Of a stretch of DNA of 64,000 nucleotides, positions 1 through 9,068 are shown one piece after another. Both the position numbers and the translations under genes were made by a program. Positions within the stretch are counted from its first letter, which is position 1, and every line of letters begins with the position of its first letter. Source of the stretch: Beijerinckiaceae bacterium. GTDB lineage: Bacteria > Pseudomonadota > Alphaproteobacteria > Rhizobiales > Beijerinckiaceae. Location of the stretch: NCBI GenBank assembly GCA_947474545.1, contig CANJJI010000003.1:1-64000 (forward strand), given 5' to 3'. The notes below the pieces were generated by a model. That model saw only the letters and a list, made by a program, of their open reading frames with translations, did no database searches and was not told where the DNA came from.

Positions 1-195
1 CATGCCATCAAAGCCAATCGTATCGGCATAGGCGAGCTGATCTATATATTCGTTCAGAAGGCCACGCGACTTTTCTTTGTCCCACAACTTGTTGGGTACG
101 GTGATCCAGGCCGTCTCTTCCGTCTCGTCGAAATTCGCCGGCAAATAGGGATAGGACATGAAATGCCAGCAATAGAGTTGAACAGGTTGCGTCAC
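1..195 (-). CDS. LLM-class flavin-dependent oxidoreductase, N-terminal part (truncated by window edge)
   Basis: Reverse translation from a GTG at 195 gives MTQPVQLYCWHFMSYPYLPANFDETEETAWITVPNKLWDKEKSRGLLNEYIDQLAYADTIGFDGM, nearly colinear with the LLM protein at 31824-33080. Not in the ORF track because it has a GTG start and runs off the edge. Confidence 0.85.
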   Translation of the reverse strand, partial: MTQPVQLYCWHFMSYPYLPANFDETEETAWITVPNKLWDKEKSRGLLNEYIDQLAYADTIGFDGM

Positions 196-216
196 TGGAT
201 CCTCCGCTTATCTTTT

Positions 217-1023
217 TTAGTTGTGGCGTAGCGCCCCTGCGGGCACGAGATTGTTGCGCCTGAGAAAGGCGATCATCGCTGCATCGAAACCGTTTGGATC
301 TTCTATGCAACAGGCATGGCCCGTATTTTTCAGGACGAAGTGTTCTGCTCCTGGAATTAATGAAGCGCTGCATGTTCCCGCTTCCAGCGATATATCATAC
401 TCGCCGTTGATGATCAGCGCAGGAGTCTTCATCCCCGCAAGACGCTCAGTCATATCATAACTGCCACGCGCGATGAAAATCTGCCCGATGCATTTCTGCG
501 ACAGGGTATGCGCATTTTCAACGAAGAGATTCAGCAGCCAAGCACCCAGGGGCGTATCGGCAAACCCCGGCGCCACATAGCCGCGCATCAGACTCATCAG
601 ATAGGCGGCGGTATCTTTGCCAAGAAAACCCGCCGCTATCTCTTGCGCATTGCCCGGACCACTGCTCGAACCGCCCACAAGTATGACCGCTTGTGCAAGC
701 TGCGGATGTTCAAGCCCGACCAACATGGAAATGCCGGAGCCTACGGAACAGCCGCAGAATATGGCCTTTTCGATTCCTTCGTCCTTGCAGATTCCAAGCA
801 CGTCGTCTGTCATATCGCGCAGAGTAAACGGCGTTTCCGGCTTGTCCGACAGACCATAGCCGCGCAAATCGACCGAGATCACGCGGTAAAATGGCGAGAA
901 ACGCGCCACCTGATACATCCACAGCCGCCGGTCGAATGGATTGGCGTGAATGAAGATCAGCGCAGGGCCTTCACCATGCACCTCGTAGTGTATTTTCAGG
1001 CCGTTTCGTGTGCTGAATGGCAT
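217..1023 (-). CDS. alpha/beta hydrolase
   Basis: HxNPFDRRLW, DLRGYGLSDKP, nucleophile elbow GCSVGSG and C-terminal His (NTGHACCIEDP) typical of the alpha/beta hydrolase fold. Confidence 0.85.
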   Translation of the reverse strand: MPFSTRNGLKIHYEVHGEGPALIFIHANPFDRRLWMYQVARFSPFYRVISVDLRGYGLSDKPETPFTLRDMTDDVLGICKDEGIEKAIFCGCSVGSGISMLVGLEHPQLAQAVILVGGSSSGPGNAQEIAAGFLGKDTAAYLMSLMRGYVAPGFADTPLGAWLLNLFVENAHTLSQKCIGQIFIARGSYDMTERLAGMKTPALIINGEYDISLEAGTCSASLIPGAEHFVLKNTGHACCIEDPNGFDAAMIAFLRRNNLVPAGALRHN

Positions 1024-1026
1024 GAT

Positions 1027-2154
1027 CTATTCCGCGGCAGCGCGTGCGGCGGATTTCTCTGACGCATTGACGAGTGGCATCACTTCGTTGGCGAGACGCG
1101 TAAGTGATTCCGATTCCCATTCCTCATTCGGTCCGCTCCAGTCTGCACCCGTCACCAAAACAGTGCCGTAGGGCCCGCATCGTTCACGCAGATCGATCAG
1201 CTTTTGCGCTACGGTCTGGGGCGAACCAAATATCACACGCTCCTCGATGATTCCGTTAACTGTAATCTCGTCGTCGCGCATATCCGGATGCGATTTGAGC
1301 GAAGCAAGGCGACCGATATTTTTGAACACTGTCCGCATATACCCGAGATAATGTTGGTAGGCGCTTTTCGCATCCATGATACGGCGGCGCGCTTCGTCAT
1401 CAGTGCCCGCAACGAAAATATTGCGCGACAATCTCCAGTTGCGGCCGTCCGCAATGCGGCCGCCTTCTGCACATCCCGCGCTATAGATTTCCCACTGCTG
1501 CTTGACGAATTGCGGCTGAAGCAGAGAGCTGGTGACAAAACTCCAGCCGCGCTTACCCGTCGCACGAAGGCTGGTTGAGTTGGGGCTTGCTGAAGGAATG
1601 CAGATTTCCGGATGCGGCTTCTGATAAGGCTTTGGCATTTCGCCGAGCCCCAATTCCTTGCTGATCGATTTCTTGATTTGCGTCGTCCAGAATTCGCCCT
1701 TGATGTCATAGGGCGGATCGCTCGACCATATTTTCAAAATTGTTTCCAGCGATTCGATCAGCATCCGCTGGCGCGTTTCGCCGTCGCCAATCTGAAACAA
1801 TTCGAAATCCGAGCCAAGACTGCCCGTGCCTGCGCCGAATATCAGCCGGCCCTTGCTGAGATGATCGAACTGCGCAATTTCGCCAGCGACAACGGCAGGG
1901 TGCCGGTTCGGCAGATTGATAACGCCGGTCGCGAATTTGATGTTTTTTGTTTGCGGGATCAGATTGGCCATAAACATCAGAGGCGAAGGATAGGGCTCGC
2001 TGGTCGCGGTGAAATGCTCGCCGATCCACAATTCATCATAGCCGAGCTTTTCCAATAACAGCGACTTGCGCGTGTCCTGATCGATGAGTTCGTGCATGGG
2101 TGGGCCGGGCGGGTGCAGCGGCATCATGAACATTCCAAGGCGCATACGTTTCAT
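1027..2154 (-). CDS. LLM-class flavin-dependent oxidoreductase
   Basis: RLGMFMMPLHPP...ELIDQD...GYDELWIGEHF...TGVINLPNRHPAVVAGEIAQFDHLSKGRLIFGAGTG, characteristic bacterial luciferase-like fold. Confidence 0.9.
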   Translation of the reverse strand: MKRMRLGMFMMPLHPPGPPMHELIDQDTRKSLLLEKLGYDELWIGEHFTATSEPYPSPLMFMANLIPQTKNIKFATGVINLPNRHPAVVAGEIAQFDHLSKGRLIFGAGTGSLGSDFELFQIGDGETRQRMLIESLETILKIWSSDPPYDIKGEFWTTQIKKSISKELGLGEMPKPYQKPHPEICIPSASPNSTSLRATGKRGWSFVTSSLLQPQFVKQQWEIYSAGCAEGGRIADGRNWRLSRNIFVAGTDDEARRRIMDAKSAYQHYLGYMRTVFKNIGRLASLKSHPDMRDDEITVNGIIEERVIFGSPQTVAQKLIDLRERCGPYGTVLVTGADWSGPNEEWESESLTRLANEVMPLVNASEKSAARAAAE

Positions 2155-2425
2155 CCCGATTGATTGTGCTGGTTTGAGGAAAGCTTATCTCAGCCCGCTG
2201 CTTTCGCAAAGAGCGGGATGCACGAGATGTTTTGTTTCCGGTCCCGCTAAACGCGTGGCAAGCCGGGGTCTGGCTGCGCAAACATGGCGGGGATGTGACA
2301 TGCGCGTTTTATTGGCCAGCTATGCGGGGTCCGACCTTGTATTGCAGCTGCGAAAATATTATGTTGCATTGCACAATGAGGAATTGCAAATATTTGCCAG
2401 CCCTCTGAAAACAAAGGAGATTACC

Positions 2426-2632
2426 ATGACGGCCAACGCACTCCCCTCTGGTGTCTTTCGTCCTGCCAAGCCGCTGACCTATCAGTTTACCCTCGTGATG
2501 ATGCAGATTGCTGATATATTTCAGAGTCTTTGCGAAGGCATCCAGAACGCCCGGGACTATCACGAACTGATCCAAAAAGGCATGGCGCCCCGTGACGCGG
2601 TCCGCAAAGTTTTCGAAACAATCATAAAGTAG
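2426..2632 (+). CDS. small hypothetical protein (68 aa)
   Basis: ATG at 2426 preceded by AAAGGAGATTACC (good SD spacing). Protein MTANALPSGVFRPAKPLTYQFTLVMMQIADIFQSLCEGIQNARDYHELIQKGMAPRDAVRKVFETIIK lies inside the track ORF 2084-2632. Confidence 0.55.
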   Translation: MTANALPSGVFRPAKPLTYQFTLVMMQIADIFQSLCEGIQNARDYHELIQKGMAPRDAVRKVFETIIK

Positions 2633-2653
2633 AGCAAGCGCTCTTCTGATCAC

Positions 2654-3409
2654 TCAATGCATCACCGAGCCCCCATCCACCGGGATGGTCTGCCCGGTGA
2701 TGAAGTCGCTGTCGGGTGAAGCCAGAAACACCAGTGCACCGGCGAGATCGCTTGGCTGTTGCGGTTGTTTGAGAAAGCGCGCAGCAACCGCACCCTCCCG
2801 AAACGCTTCGAGTCCGGGCCTGGCGATTGCGTCGGTCAGCACGAGGCCTGGCGCAATGCAATTTACGCGTATGCCATCTGCACCCAATTCATTCGCCATC
2901 GCACGCGTCATCGAAATGACAGCACCTTTCGAGGCCACATAATGCAACATACCCGCCGTGCCCTTGAACGCGGTGCCGGACGCTATATTGATAATCTTGC
3001 CATAGCCCTGCTTGCGCATGATCGGAGAGGCCGCTTTTGCACATTCGAAAGGGCCGCGAACATTGACAGCGAGCGCCTTGTCGAATTCGGCGCTCGACAA
3101 TTCCTCAAACGGTTTCAAATCCAGCATGCGCGCAAACACCGCCGCATTGTTGACCAGGATATGCAGCCCTCCGAACTCCGCCAGAACAGCTGAAAGGCTC
3201 TGGCTCACAGCACGCGAATCGGTGACGTCGCACACCATGCTGATACATTTTCCGCCTTTGGCGCGAATTTCTGCCGCTACCATATCGGCTGATACAACAT
3301 CCCAGATTGCCACCGCAGCGCCTTCGGCAGCCAGCGCATTGGCATAGGCGACACCGATGCCTTCGGCTCCACCGGTGAGTATCGCCACCTTCCCGTCAAG
3401 CTTGCCCAT
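2654..3409 (-). CDS. SDR family oxidoreductase
   Basis: Start re-set to MGKLDGKVAILTGGAEGIG; TGxxxGIG cofactor motif, NNAA, YVASKGA catalytic motif. Confidence 0.9.
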   Translation of the reverse strand: MGKLDGKVAILTGGAEGIGVAYANALAAEGAAVAIWDVVSADMVAAEIRAKGGKCISMVCDVTDSRAVSQSLSAVLAEFGGLHILVNNAAVFARMLDLKPFEELSSAEFDKALAVNVRGPFECAKAASPIMRKQGYGKIINIASGTAFKGTAGMLHYVASKGAVISMTRAMANELGADGIRVNCIAPGLVLTDAIARPGLEAFREGAVAARFLKQPQQPSDLAGALVFLASPDSDFITGQTIPVDGGSVMH

Positions 3410-3425
3410 GTGGCTCTCCGCTTTT

Positions 3426-4139
3426 TCAATCCAGTCCCAGAAGTTTCGACCCAAAACTCTTGTCATTCAAGAGTTGATCACGCGTACCGTCGAGCACAGT
3501 GCGGCCATTTTCTATGACATAGGCGCGGTCCACGAATTCCAGCGCGCGATGAATATTCTGCTCCACCAGAACGATCGTAATTCCCCCGGCCGCAATTTGC
3601 GTCAACGCAGTCATAACGTCCTTGATGATAAGCGGCGCTACGCCGATGAACGGCTCATCGAGCAGCAAGAGGCGCGGGCAGGACATCAGCGCACGCCCTA
3701 TTGCGACCATCTGTTGCTGGCCGCCGCTGAGTGTTCCGGCCGCCTGCCGCTGCTTTTCCTTCAGGATCGGAAACAGATTGAAAACATGTTCGAGCGATTG
3801 AGCCAGCTTCTTGCGCGGCGCACTCAAATAGGCGCCCATTTCAAGATTTTCGCGTACACTCATCTCGACGAAGAGCCGCCGCCCCTCAGGCACAAGCCCC
3901 AGGCCGCGCGTGACCCGTTGGGAAACATCAAGCCTCGAAGCATCACTGCCATCGAGCTCGATGCGGCCAGACTTTGCGGGATAATGTCCGATAATAGCGC
4001 CGAGTGTTGTCGACTTTCCCGCTCCGTTGGCGCCGAGAAGTCCAACTTTCTCGCCTGCCTCGACAGATAGACTGACCCCCCAAAGCGCCTGCAACGGGCC
4101 GTGCGAAACTTCCAGATCCGAAACTTTGAGGAGGCTCAT
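3426..4139 (-). CDS. branched-chain amino acid-type ABC transporter ATP-binding protein (LivF-like)
   Basis: Walker A GANGAGKST, signature LSGGQQQMVAIGRAL, Walker B LLLLDEP; 4-bp ATGA overlap with the upstream LivMG gene. Confidence 0.92.
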   Translation of the reverse strand: MSLLKVSDLEVSHGPLQALWGVSLSVEAGEKVGLLGANGAGKSTTLGAIIGHYPAKSGRIELDGSDASRLDVSQRVTRGLGLVPEGRRLFVEMSVRENLEMGAYLSAPRKKLAQSLEHVFNLFPILKEKQRQAAGTLSGGQQQMVAIGRALMSCPRLLLLDEPFIGVAPLIIKDVMTALTQIAAGGITIVLVEQNIHRALEFVDRAYVIENGRTVLDGTRDQLLNDKSFGSKLLGLD

Positions 4140-5914
4140 TTCGCCTCTCCTGCCGCATGGCCGAGATAGGTCGTCAACACGCGTTCATCCCGCATGGCTT
4201 CGGCAAGCGGTGCGTCGGCGATTACAGCGCCGCTATCAAGCACAATAAGTCTGTCCACCACCTGCGATAGCGCAGAAAAGATATGTTCAACCCAAATTAT
4301 GGTGATGCCATATTGATCGCGGATATCGCGAATATGTTTCACGAACGCCGCTATTTCCACAGTTGACAGACCGGACGCCACTTCATCCACGAGAAGCAGT
4401 TTCGGTTCCGCAGCCAGCGCCCGCGCCAGTTCCAGCGCCTTCTTTTGCTGCAGGCTGAGCAATTCAGCTTTTTGTTCCAGCAACCCGCCCAGCCCTACAA
4501 AGTTAGCAAAGATGTCTGCTGTGCGCATTGATTCCAGCAGCTTTGTCTTGCTTGCGCCGAATGTGCGGCCGATCGCGATGTTTTCGCGCACAGTGAGTTC
4601 TGCAAACGGGCGGGGAATTTGATAACTGCGGCCAATGCCCAGTCGGGTAATTTCATCAGCGCGAAAATCAGCGATGTCGCGCCCTTCGATCAAAATGCGG
4701 CCTGAGCGCGGCCGGTAAATACCGGATATCAGATTGAACAAAGTTGTCTTGCCCGATCCATTGGGGCCAACAAGGCCGACAATCTCACCCTGCCTGATTT
4801 TCAGGCTCACATTGTTGACCGCAACATTGCCCCCGAAAGCCATGGTTGCGCCCTGGCATTCCAGAACGATGCGGTCTGTGTCCACTTCCCGATGCACCAG
4901 CGGCAGACGTTCCCCGGCGGTCGCATGTCTGTGGCCGCCAATTTCAAAATGGCTCTCGCGTGACAACCATGAAAGCAGATCGTGCCGCGAAATCCATTTG
5001 GCGCGCAGTAATCCACCCGGCAAAAACCGCCCGATGAGAATGATGACCACACCCAGCACCGCTTCGCGCAGATGGGACATCTTTACCAGCAGCGCTTGTT
5101 CCAGCGATGAAAACAGAACCATGCCGAATAAGGGTCCCAGCAATAGTCCTGAGCCGCCGAGCAAAGCACCGGCAATCGGCACAAGCGCGACGCCAAGATT
5201 GAACATGGTATTGGGCGCGATATAGCTGAATTGCCACGCCTGGATGGAGCCTGCGAGGCCCGCAAAGGCCGCGCTGAGCATCAATGTCGCTGCCTTGTAA
5301 GGAAACAGCCGTACGCCAGCCACTTCGGCAACCTGTTCATCGTTGCGAATGGCGCGCAATGCGTAACCGAAACGCGATCGCATCAGCCATAACGTTGTCG
5401 CCAGAGTCAGCGCAACGAGAAGGGCCGCCAGTATATAGGCGGGCACCAAAACATAATCCGGCGGCAGGGTAATACCCTCGCTGCCCTTGGTAAGCCCCTC
5501 GAAATTATTCGCCAGCAATTCGCAGAGGGGCACAATGGCCAGTGTGGCAAAGGCAAAATAGTCGCCCTTGAGCCGGAACAACGGCAGGGAAACAAGCAGC
5601 GCCGCCAACGACGCAAAGAAAATGGCGGCCGCAAAGCAAGGCACAATCTGGACGCCGCGCGTGAGCAGGATTGCGAATGCATAGGCGCCGATACCATAAA
5701 ACGCGAAGTGACCAAGATTGAGATAGCCCATCTGGCCATTCACCCAGTCCCAGCTCTGCGCGAGAACGAAAGAAATCATCAGCGCGAGGACAAAGCTTGT
5801 CAGATAGCTGCCCGCGAAGGCCGGGATCGACGCTAGCAGAACAACAAACGCTGCACCGCAGGCATAAATGACCAACCGGGGCGTAGAGAGCGTGGTGGTG
5901 GATGTGGACGTCAT
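4136..5914 (-). CDS. fused ABC transporter permease/ATP-binding protein (LivM-LivG)
   Basis: N-terminal multi-TM LivM domain (LAQSWDWVNGQMGYLNLGHFAFYGIGAYA) followed by an ATPase domain (GPNGSGKTTLFNLISG ... LSLQQKKALELARAL ... LLLVDEV). Start chosen at the ATGA overlap with LivH. Confidence 0.92.
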   Translation of the reverse strand: MTSTSTTTLSTPRLVIYACGAAFVVLLASIPAFAGSYLTSFVLALMISFVLAQSWDWVNGQMGYLNLGHFAFYGIGAYAFAILLTRGVQIVPCFAAAIFFASLAALLVSLPLFRLKGDYFAFATLAIVPLCELLANNFEGLTKGSEGITLPPDYVLVPAYILAALLVALTLATTLWLMRSRFGYALRAIRNDEQVAEVAGVRLFPYKAATLMLSAAFAGLAGSIQAWQFSYIAPNTMFNLGVALVPIAGALLGGSGLLLGPLFGMVLFSSLEQALLVKMSHLREAVLGVVIILIGRFLPGGLLRAKWISRHDLLSWLSRESHFEIGGHRHATAGERLPLVHREVDTDRIVLECQGATMAFGGNVAVNNVSLKIRQGEIVGLVGPNGSGKTTLFNLISGIYRPRSGRILIEGRDIADFRADEITRLGIGRSYQIPRPFAELTVRENIAIGRTFGASKTKLLESMRTADIFANFVGLGGLLEQKAELLSLQQKKALELARALAAEPKLLLVDEVASGLSTVEIAAFVKHIRDIRDQYGITIIWVEHIFSALSQVVDRLIVLDSGAVIADAPLAEAMRDERVLTTYLGHAAGEAK

Positions 5915-6789
5915 GTCTTCTGCCATGACGCCAGGCCGCGCGGAAACACCACGAGTATGATGAGCAGAAGTATAACGCTGATCGCAGGCGCCCATTTCGG
6001 CGACCAGAGAAAGGCCGTGAACGCTTCGGCGACGCCCAGCATGAGTCCGGCGATCATCGCGCCCGCCAGATTGCCAATGCCGCCAACCACGATGATCGTA
6101 AAGGCGCGCACTGTGAGGCTAAAGCCCATATAGGGATCGACAGGATATATCAGCGCGTAAAGCACGCCTGCCACCGCCACGAGTCCGGACCCAGCAGCGA
6201 ACGTCAAGGCCCGCGCACGCGGCCCGTTTACGCCGCAAATGGTCGCCCCGAAAGGATCCTGTGTCACCGCGCGAACCGCACGGCCGAACCATGCGTATTT
6301 CAGATAAAAATGCAACGCGATCGTCAGCCCAACAATACCGGCAAGGATCCAGATCTGCGCCATTGGCAATATAATATCGCCAAATTCCAGCATCTCTGAC
6401 CGAACAGGTATATTGCGCTGTTGCGTGCCCGCGGCAAAGCCTGTGATGTCGCTCATGGCGATCAGCGCGCCCGTCGTGATCAGCACTGTGCCAATGGTTT
6501 CATCATGCTTGCCACGCGAGGCCAGCGGGCGCAGCAGAGCCGCGTGAAACAGATAACCGAACGCGAAAACCGGAAATACGATCAGCGGGATGATCAATAC
6601 CGGATGCCAGGATGTAACCAGATAGATGAGACTCGCAATAACGCCTGATATCGCCAGCAGAGTGCCATGTGCAATATTGAGTATATGAGCGACGCCATAG
6701 ACAAGCGAAAGTCCGAAGGCCACGAGCGCATAAATCCCGCCCAGCAATATGCCGTTGAGCAGTATCTGCACAAAAATATCCAATGGCAT
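5911..6789 (-). CDS. branched-chain amino acid-type ABC transporter permease (LivH-like)
   Basis: MPLDIFVQILLNGILLGGIYALVAFGLSLVYGVAHILNIAHGTLLAISG, canonical LivH N-terminus; start moved downstream from the track ORF. Confidence 0.9.
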   Translation of the reverse strand: MPLDIFVQILLNGILLGGIYALVAFGLSLVYGVAHILNIAHGTLLAISGVIASLIYLVTSWHPVLIIPLIVFPVFAFGYLFHAALLRPLASRGKHDETIGTVLITTGALIAMSDITGFAAGTQQRNIPVRSEMLEFGDIILPMAQIWILAGIVGLTIALHFYLKYAWFGRAVRAVTQDPFGATICGVNGPRARALTFAAGSGLVAVAGVLYALIYPVDPYMGFSLTVRAFTIIVVGGIGNLAGAMIAGLMLGVAEAFTAFLWSPKWAPAISVILLLIILVVFPRGLASWQKT

Positions 6790-7022
6790 GGCAGGCCCTT
6801 CCCGTATGCCCGGTTGACCGGGAATGCCGGATCGCAAGGCGTCCGGTCGTGAGTGAATGGATACGATGCTGAACCCACAAGTCAATAGTTTCCGCTTTAT
6901 ACTTAGCGCAACTCGCAATTTCCTTGACAGGATCGGGGGATGTGAAATCATCAGCTATAGAGCAAGAAGCTGATCCGGCGCACCGGACGAATGCTCCATC
7001 ATTAATATCCAGGGAGGACAAC

Positions 7023-8237
7023 ATGCAAAAATCGCTGAAATGGGTGCTGCCGCTTGCAGCGGCGATGATCGGGAGCGCCACGGGCAGCCTCTCCGCCAAG
7101 CAGAATTCCTGCGATGAGCCCATCGTCATCGGCACAACAATTTCCATGTCGGGGCCGCTTGCCACCCTGACCGGCAATTGGGACAAGATGACCCAGATTT
7201 TCGCCGAGGAAATCAACAAGGCCGGTGGCGTGAATGTCTCTTCCTGCGGCAAGAAAGTGCCAATCAAGTTTGTCGTTTATGACGATCAGGGCAATCCGGC
7301 CACTGCTGTCAGCCTGCATGAAAAAATGGCGACCGTCGATAATGTGGACTTTTTTGCCGGCACGGACTGGACCTTTGTCGTCATGCCTGTTTCCACGGTC
7401 GCAGAAAAGCACAAGATCCCGATCATGGGCGGCAACGTCGCAACGCCAGCTGCATTCGAGCGCGGCCTGAAATATTTTTGGTCCGTACCCTATCCCATGA
7501 CCTTCAACTGGGACACCAATTATTTCGACATGCTCAAGAATATCGAGCCAAAACCCAAAACCATGTTCTGGATCACCCAGGATAATCCGGTTTACAAATC
7601 GGTGCGCGATATCTGGGCGAAGAAATATGAGGAAATCGGCATCAAGGTTGTTGGCGACGAAACCTTCCCCAACGATCTCAAGGATTTCAGCTCCATTGTG
7701 CTGAAAGTACGTTCCGCGCGGCCCGACATCATCTACATCAACTCGTTTGACAATGTCGCCGCGCCGCTGATCCAACAATTGCGTCAGCAGCGCATCAAGG
7801 CCATGGGCGTACATTTTCCCATCGTCTCGCTTGAACTCGGGCGGCAGACAAAGGCCTATGGCGGCATAGAAGGCATCACTGGCGTCGTCGGCTGGATTCC
7901 TGGCGTGAAGAGCGAGTTTGCAGATTTCATGAAAACTGTGCTCGACAAGGCTGGCGTCAATATATTCGAGAGCGCCACTATCATGCCGCGCTTCACCTCC
8001 TACCTGCTGATGATCCAGGCAATCGAAAAGGCTGGCGCAGTGGATCGGGAAAAGGTCCGCGAAGCGCTGTTCAAGGGCACGTTCCGTGGTCCGACCGGGC
8101 CCATCACCTTCGACGAAAAAGGTCAGCCGGATACCCGCACACTCATCACACAAAATCAGGATGGCAATGTTGTGGTTGTCTGGCCGCCGAATCTGTCCAC
8201 CGGCAAGGTGAAATGGCCTGCGCCGTCCTGGCAATAA
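7023..8237 (+). CDS. ABC transporter substrate-binding protein (LivK-like, type 1 periplasmic binding fold)
   Basis: Signal peptide MQKSLKWVLPLAAAMIGSATGSLSA, then PIVIGTTISMSGPLATL...INKAGGVNV; preceded by CAGGGAGGACAAC and divergent from livHMGF. Confidence 0.9.
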   Translation: MQKSLKWVLPLAAAMIGSATGSLSAKQNSCDEPIVIGTTISMSGPLATLTGNWDKMTQIFAEEINKAGGVNVSSCGKKVPIKFVVYDDQGNPATAVSLHEKMATVDNVDFFAGTDWTFVVMPVSTVAEKHKIPIMGGNVATPAAFERGLKYFWSVPYPMTFNWDTNYFDMLKNIEPKPKTMFWITQDNPVYKSVRDIWAKKYEEIGIKVVGDETFPNDLKDFSSIVLKVRSARPDIIYINSFDNVAAPLIQQLRQQRIKAMGVHFPIVSLELGRQTKAYGGIEGITGVVGWIPGVKSEFADFMKTVLDKAGVNIFESATIMPRFTSYLLMIQAIEKAGAVDREKVREALFKGTFRGPTGPITFDEKGQPDTRTLITQNQDGNVVVVWPPNLSTGKVKWPAPSWQ

Positions 8238-8297
8238 ACACTTCCTCACCCCTCATAGGGCGCGCGTTGCTCGCCTTGTGAGGGGCCTCTTGCGAAA

Positions 8298-9062
8298 TTA
8301 AACCAGAAACCGCCCGCCATCCACGACGATTCGCCCGCCCGTCGACATCGGCAGATGCGTGATACAGGCCATGATGGCGAGCGCCACATCTTCTGGCTCG
8401 GTAACGCGCTTGAGTGGAGCTGCAACAGAAAGCTTTTCAAGCTCTGGCCTGCCACGTCCAGCCACAAAATCAGTTGCGACTGCGCCCGGCGAAACACACA
8501 TGACGCGGATTTCCGGCCCCAGCACGCGCGCCAGCGCCAGCGATATATTGTCGATGGCGGCTTTCGAGGCGACATAGGCGATTGAACTGCCAGATCCCGT
8601 GAAGCCAGATATTGATGAGACGTTGATGATGACGGCATTGCCTGTCTCCTTCATCAACGGCGCACACGCCCGCACCATCGAAAAAGGCCCGCGCACGTTA
8701 GCGATCAGCATCTTGTCCATGAAGGCGTCGTCAAGCGCATCGAGATTGCCATGCGGAATCGGCTTTGTGAAACCGGCAGAATTCACCAGCACATCGAGCC
8801 GCCCGAAGGCATTACGAGCAGCCAGCCCCGCGCCAGCCGTCGAGGCGCTATCCTCCAGCTCGATCTTCTGAATGGCATGGCCGTTGCCCGGCAAGTCGGC
8901 GAGCAGCTTGCGCGCACGTTCCTCATTGCTGTTGTAACCGATCATCACTTGGGCGCCGGCCTGCGCCAACATCCGCACAGCAGCCGCCCCGATGCCATTG
9001 CTGCCGCCGGTGACGAGCGCGCATTTACCGGATAGGTCCCCAAGCGCAGCGGTCATATCCAT
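8298..9062 (-). CDS. SDR family oxidoreductase
   Basis: GKCALVTGGSNGIGAAAV, NSAG, YVASKAAID motifs. Confidence 0.9.
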   Translation of the reverse strand: MDMTAALGDLSGKCALVTGGSNGIGAAAVRMLAQAGAQVMIGYNSNEERARKLLADLPGNGHAIQKIELEDSASTAGAGLAARNAFGRLDVLVNSAGFTKPIPHGNLDALDDAFMDKMLIANVRGPFSMVRACAPLMKETGNAVIINVSSISGFTGSGSSIAYVASKAAIDNISLALARVLGPEIRVMCVSPGAVATDFVAGRGRPELEKLSVAAPLKRVTEPEDVALAIMACITHLPMSTGGRIVVDGGRFLV

Positions 9063-9068
9063 CAGCTC

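Noticed and set aside
8-373. 121-aa minus-strand ORF at the left edge
   Set aside because: Wrong frame. The true minus-strand frame here encodes the LLM N-terminus (1-195) and the end of the alpha/beta hydrolase (217 onward).
7002-8249. 415-aa minus-strand ORF
   Set aside because: Fully antisense to the clear LivK-like binding protein; no recognisable domains, and the composition fits a mirror frame of GC-rich coding DNA.
8249-8285. Hairpin CCCCTCA...TGAGGGG after the LivK-like gene as terminator
   Set aside because: Only 7-bp arms with a long internal loop and no T-run; too weak to list.
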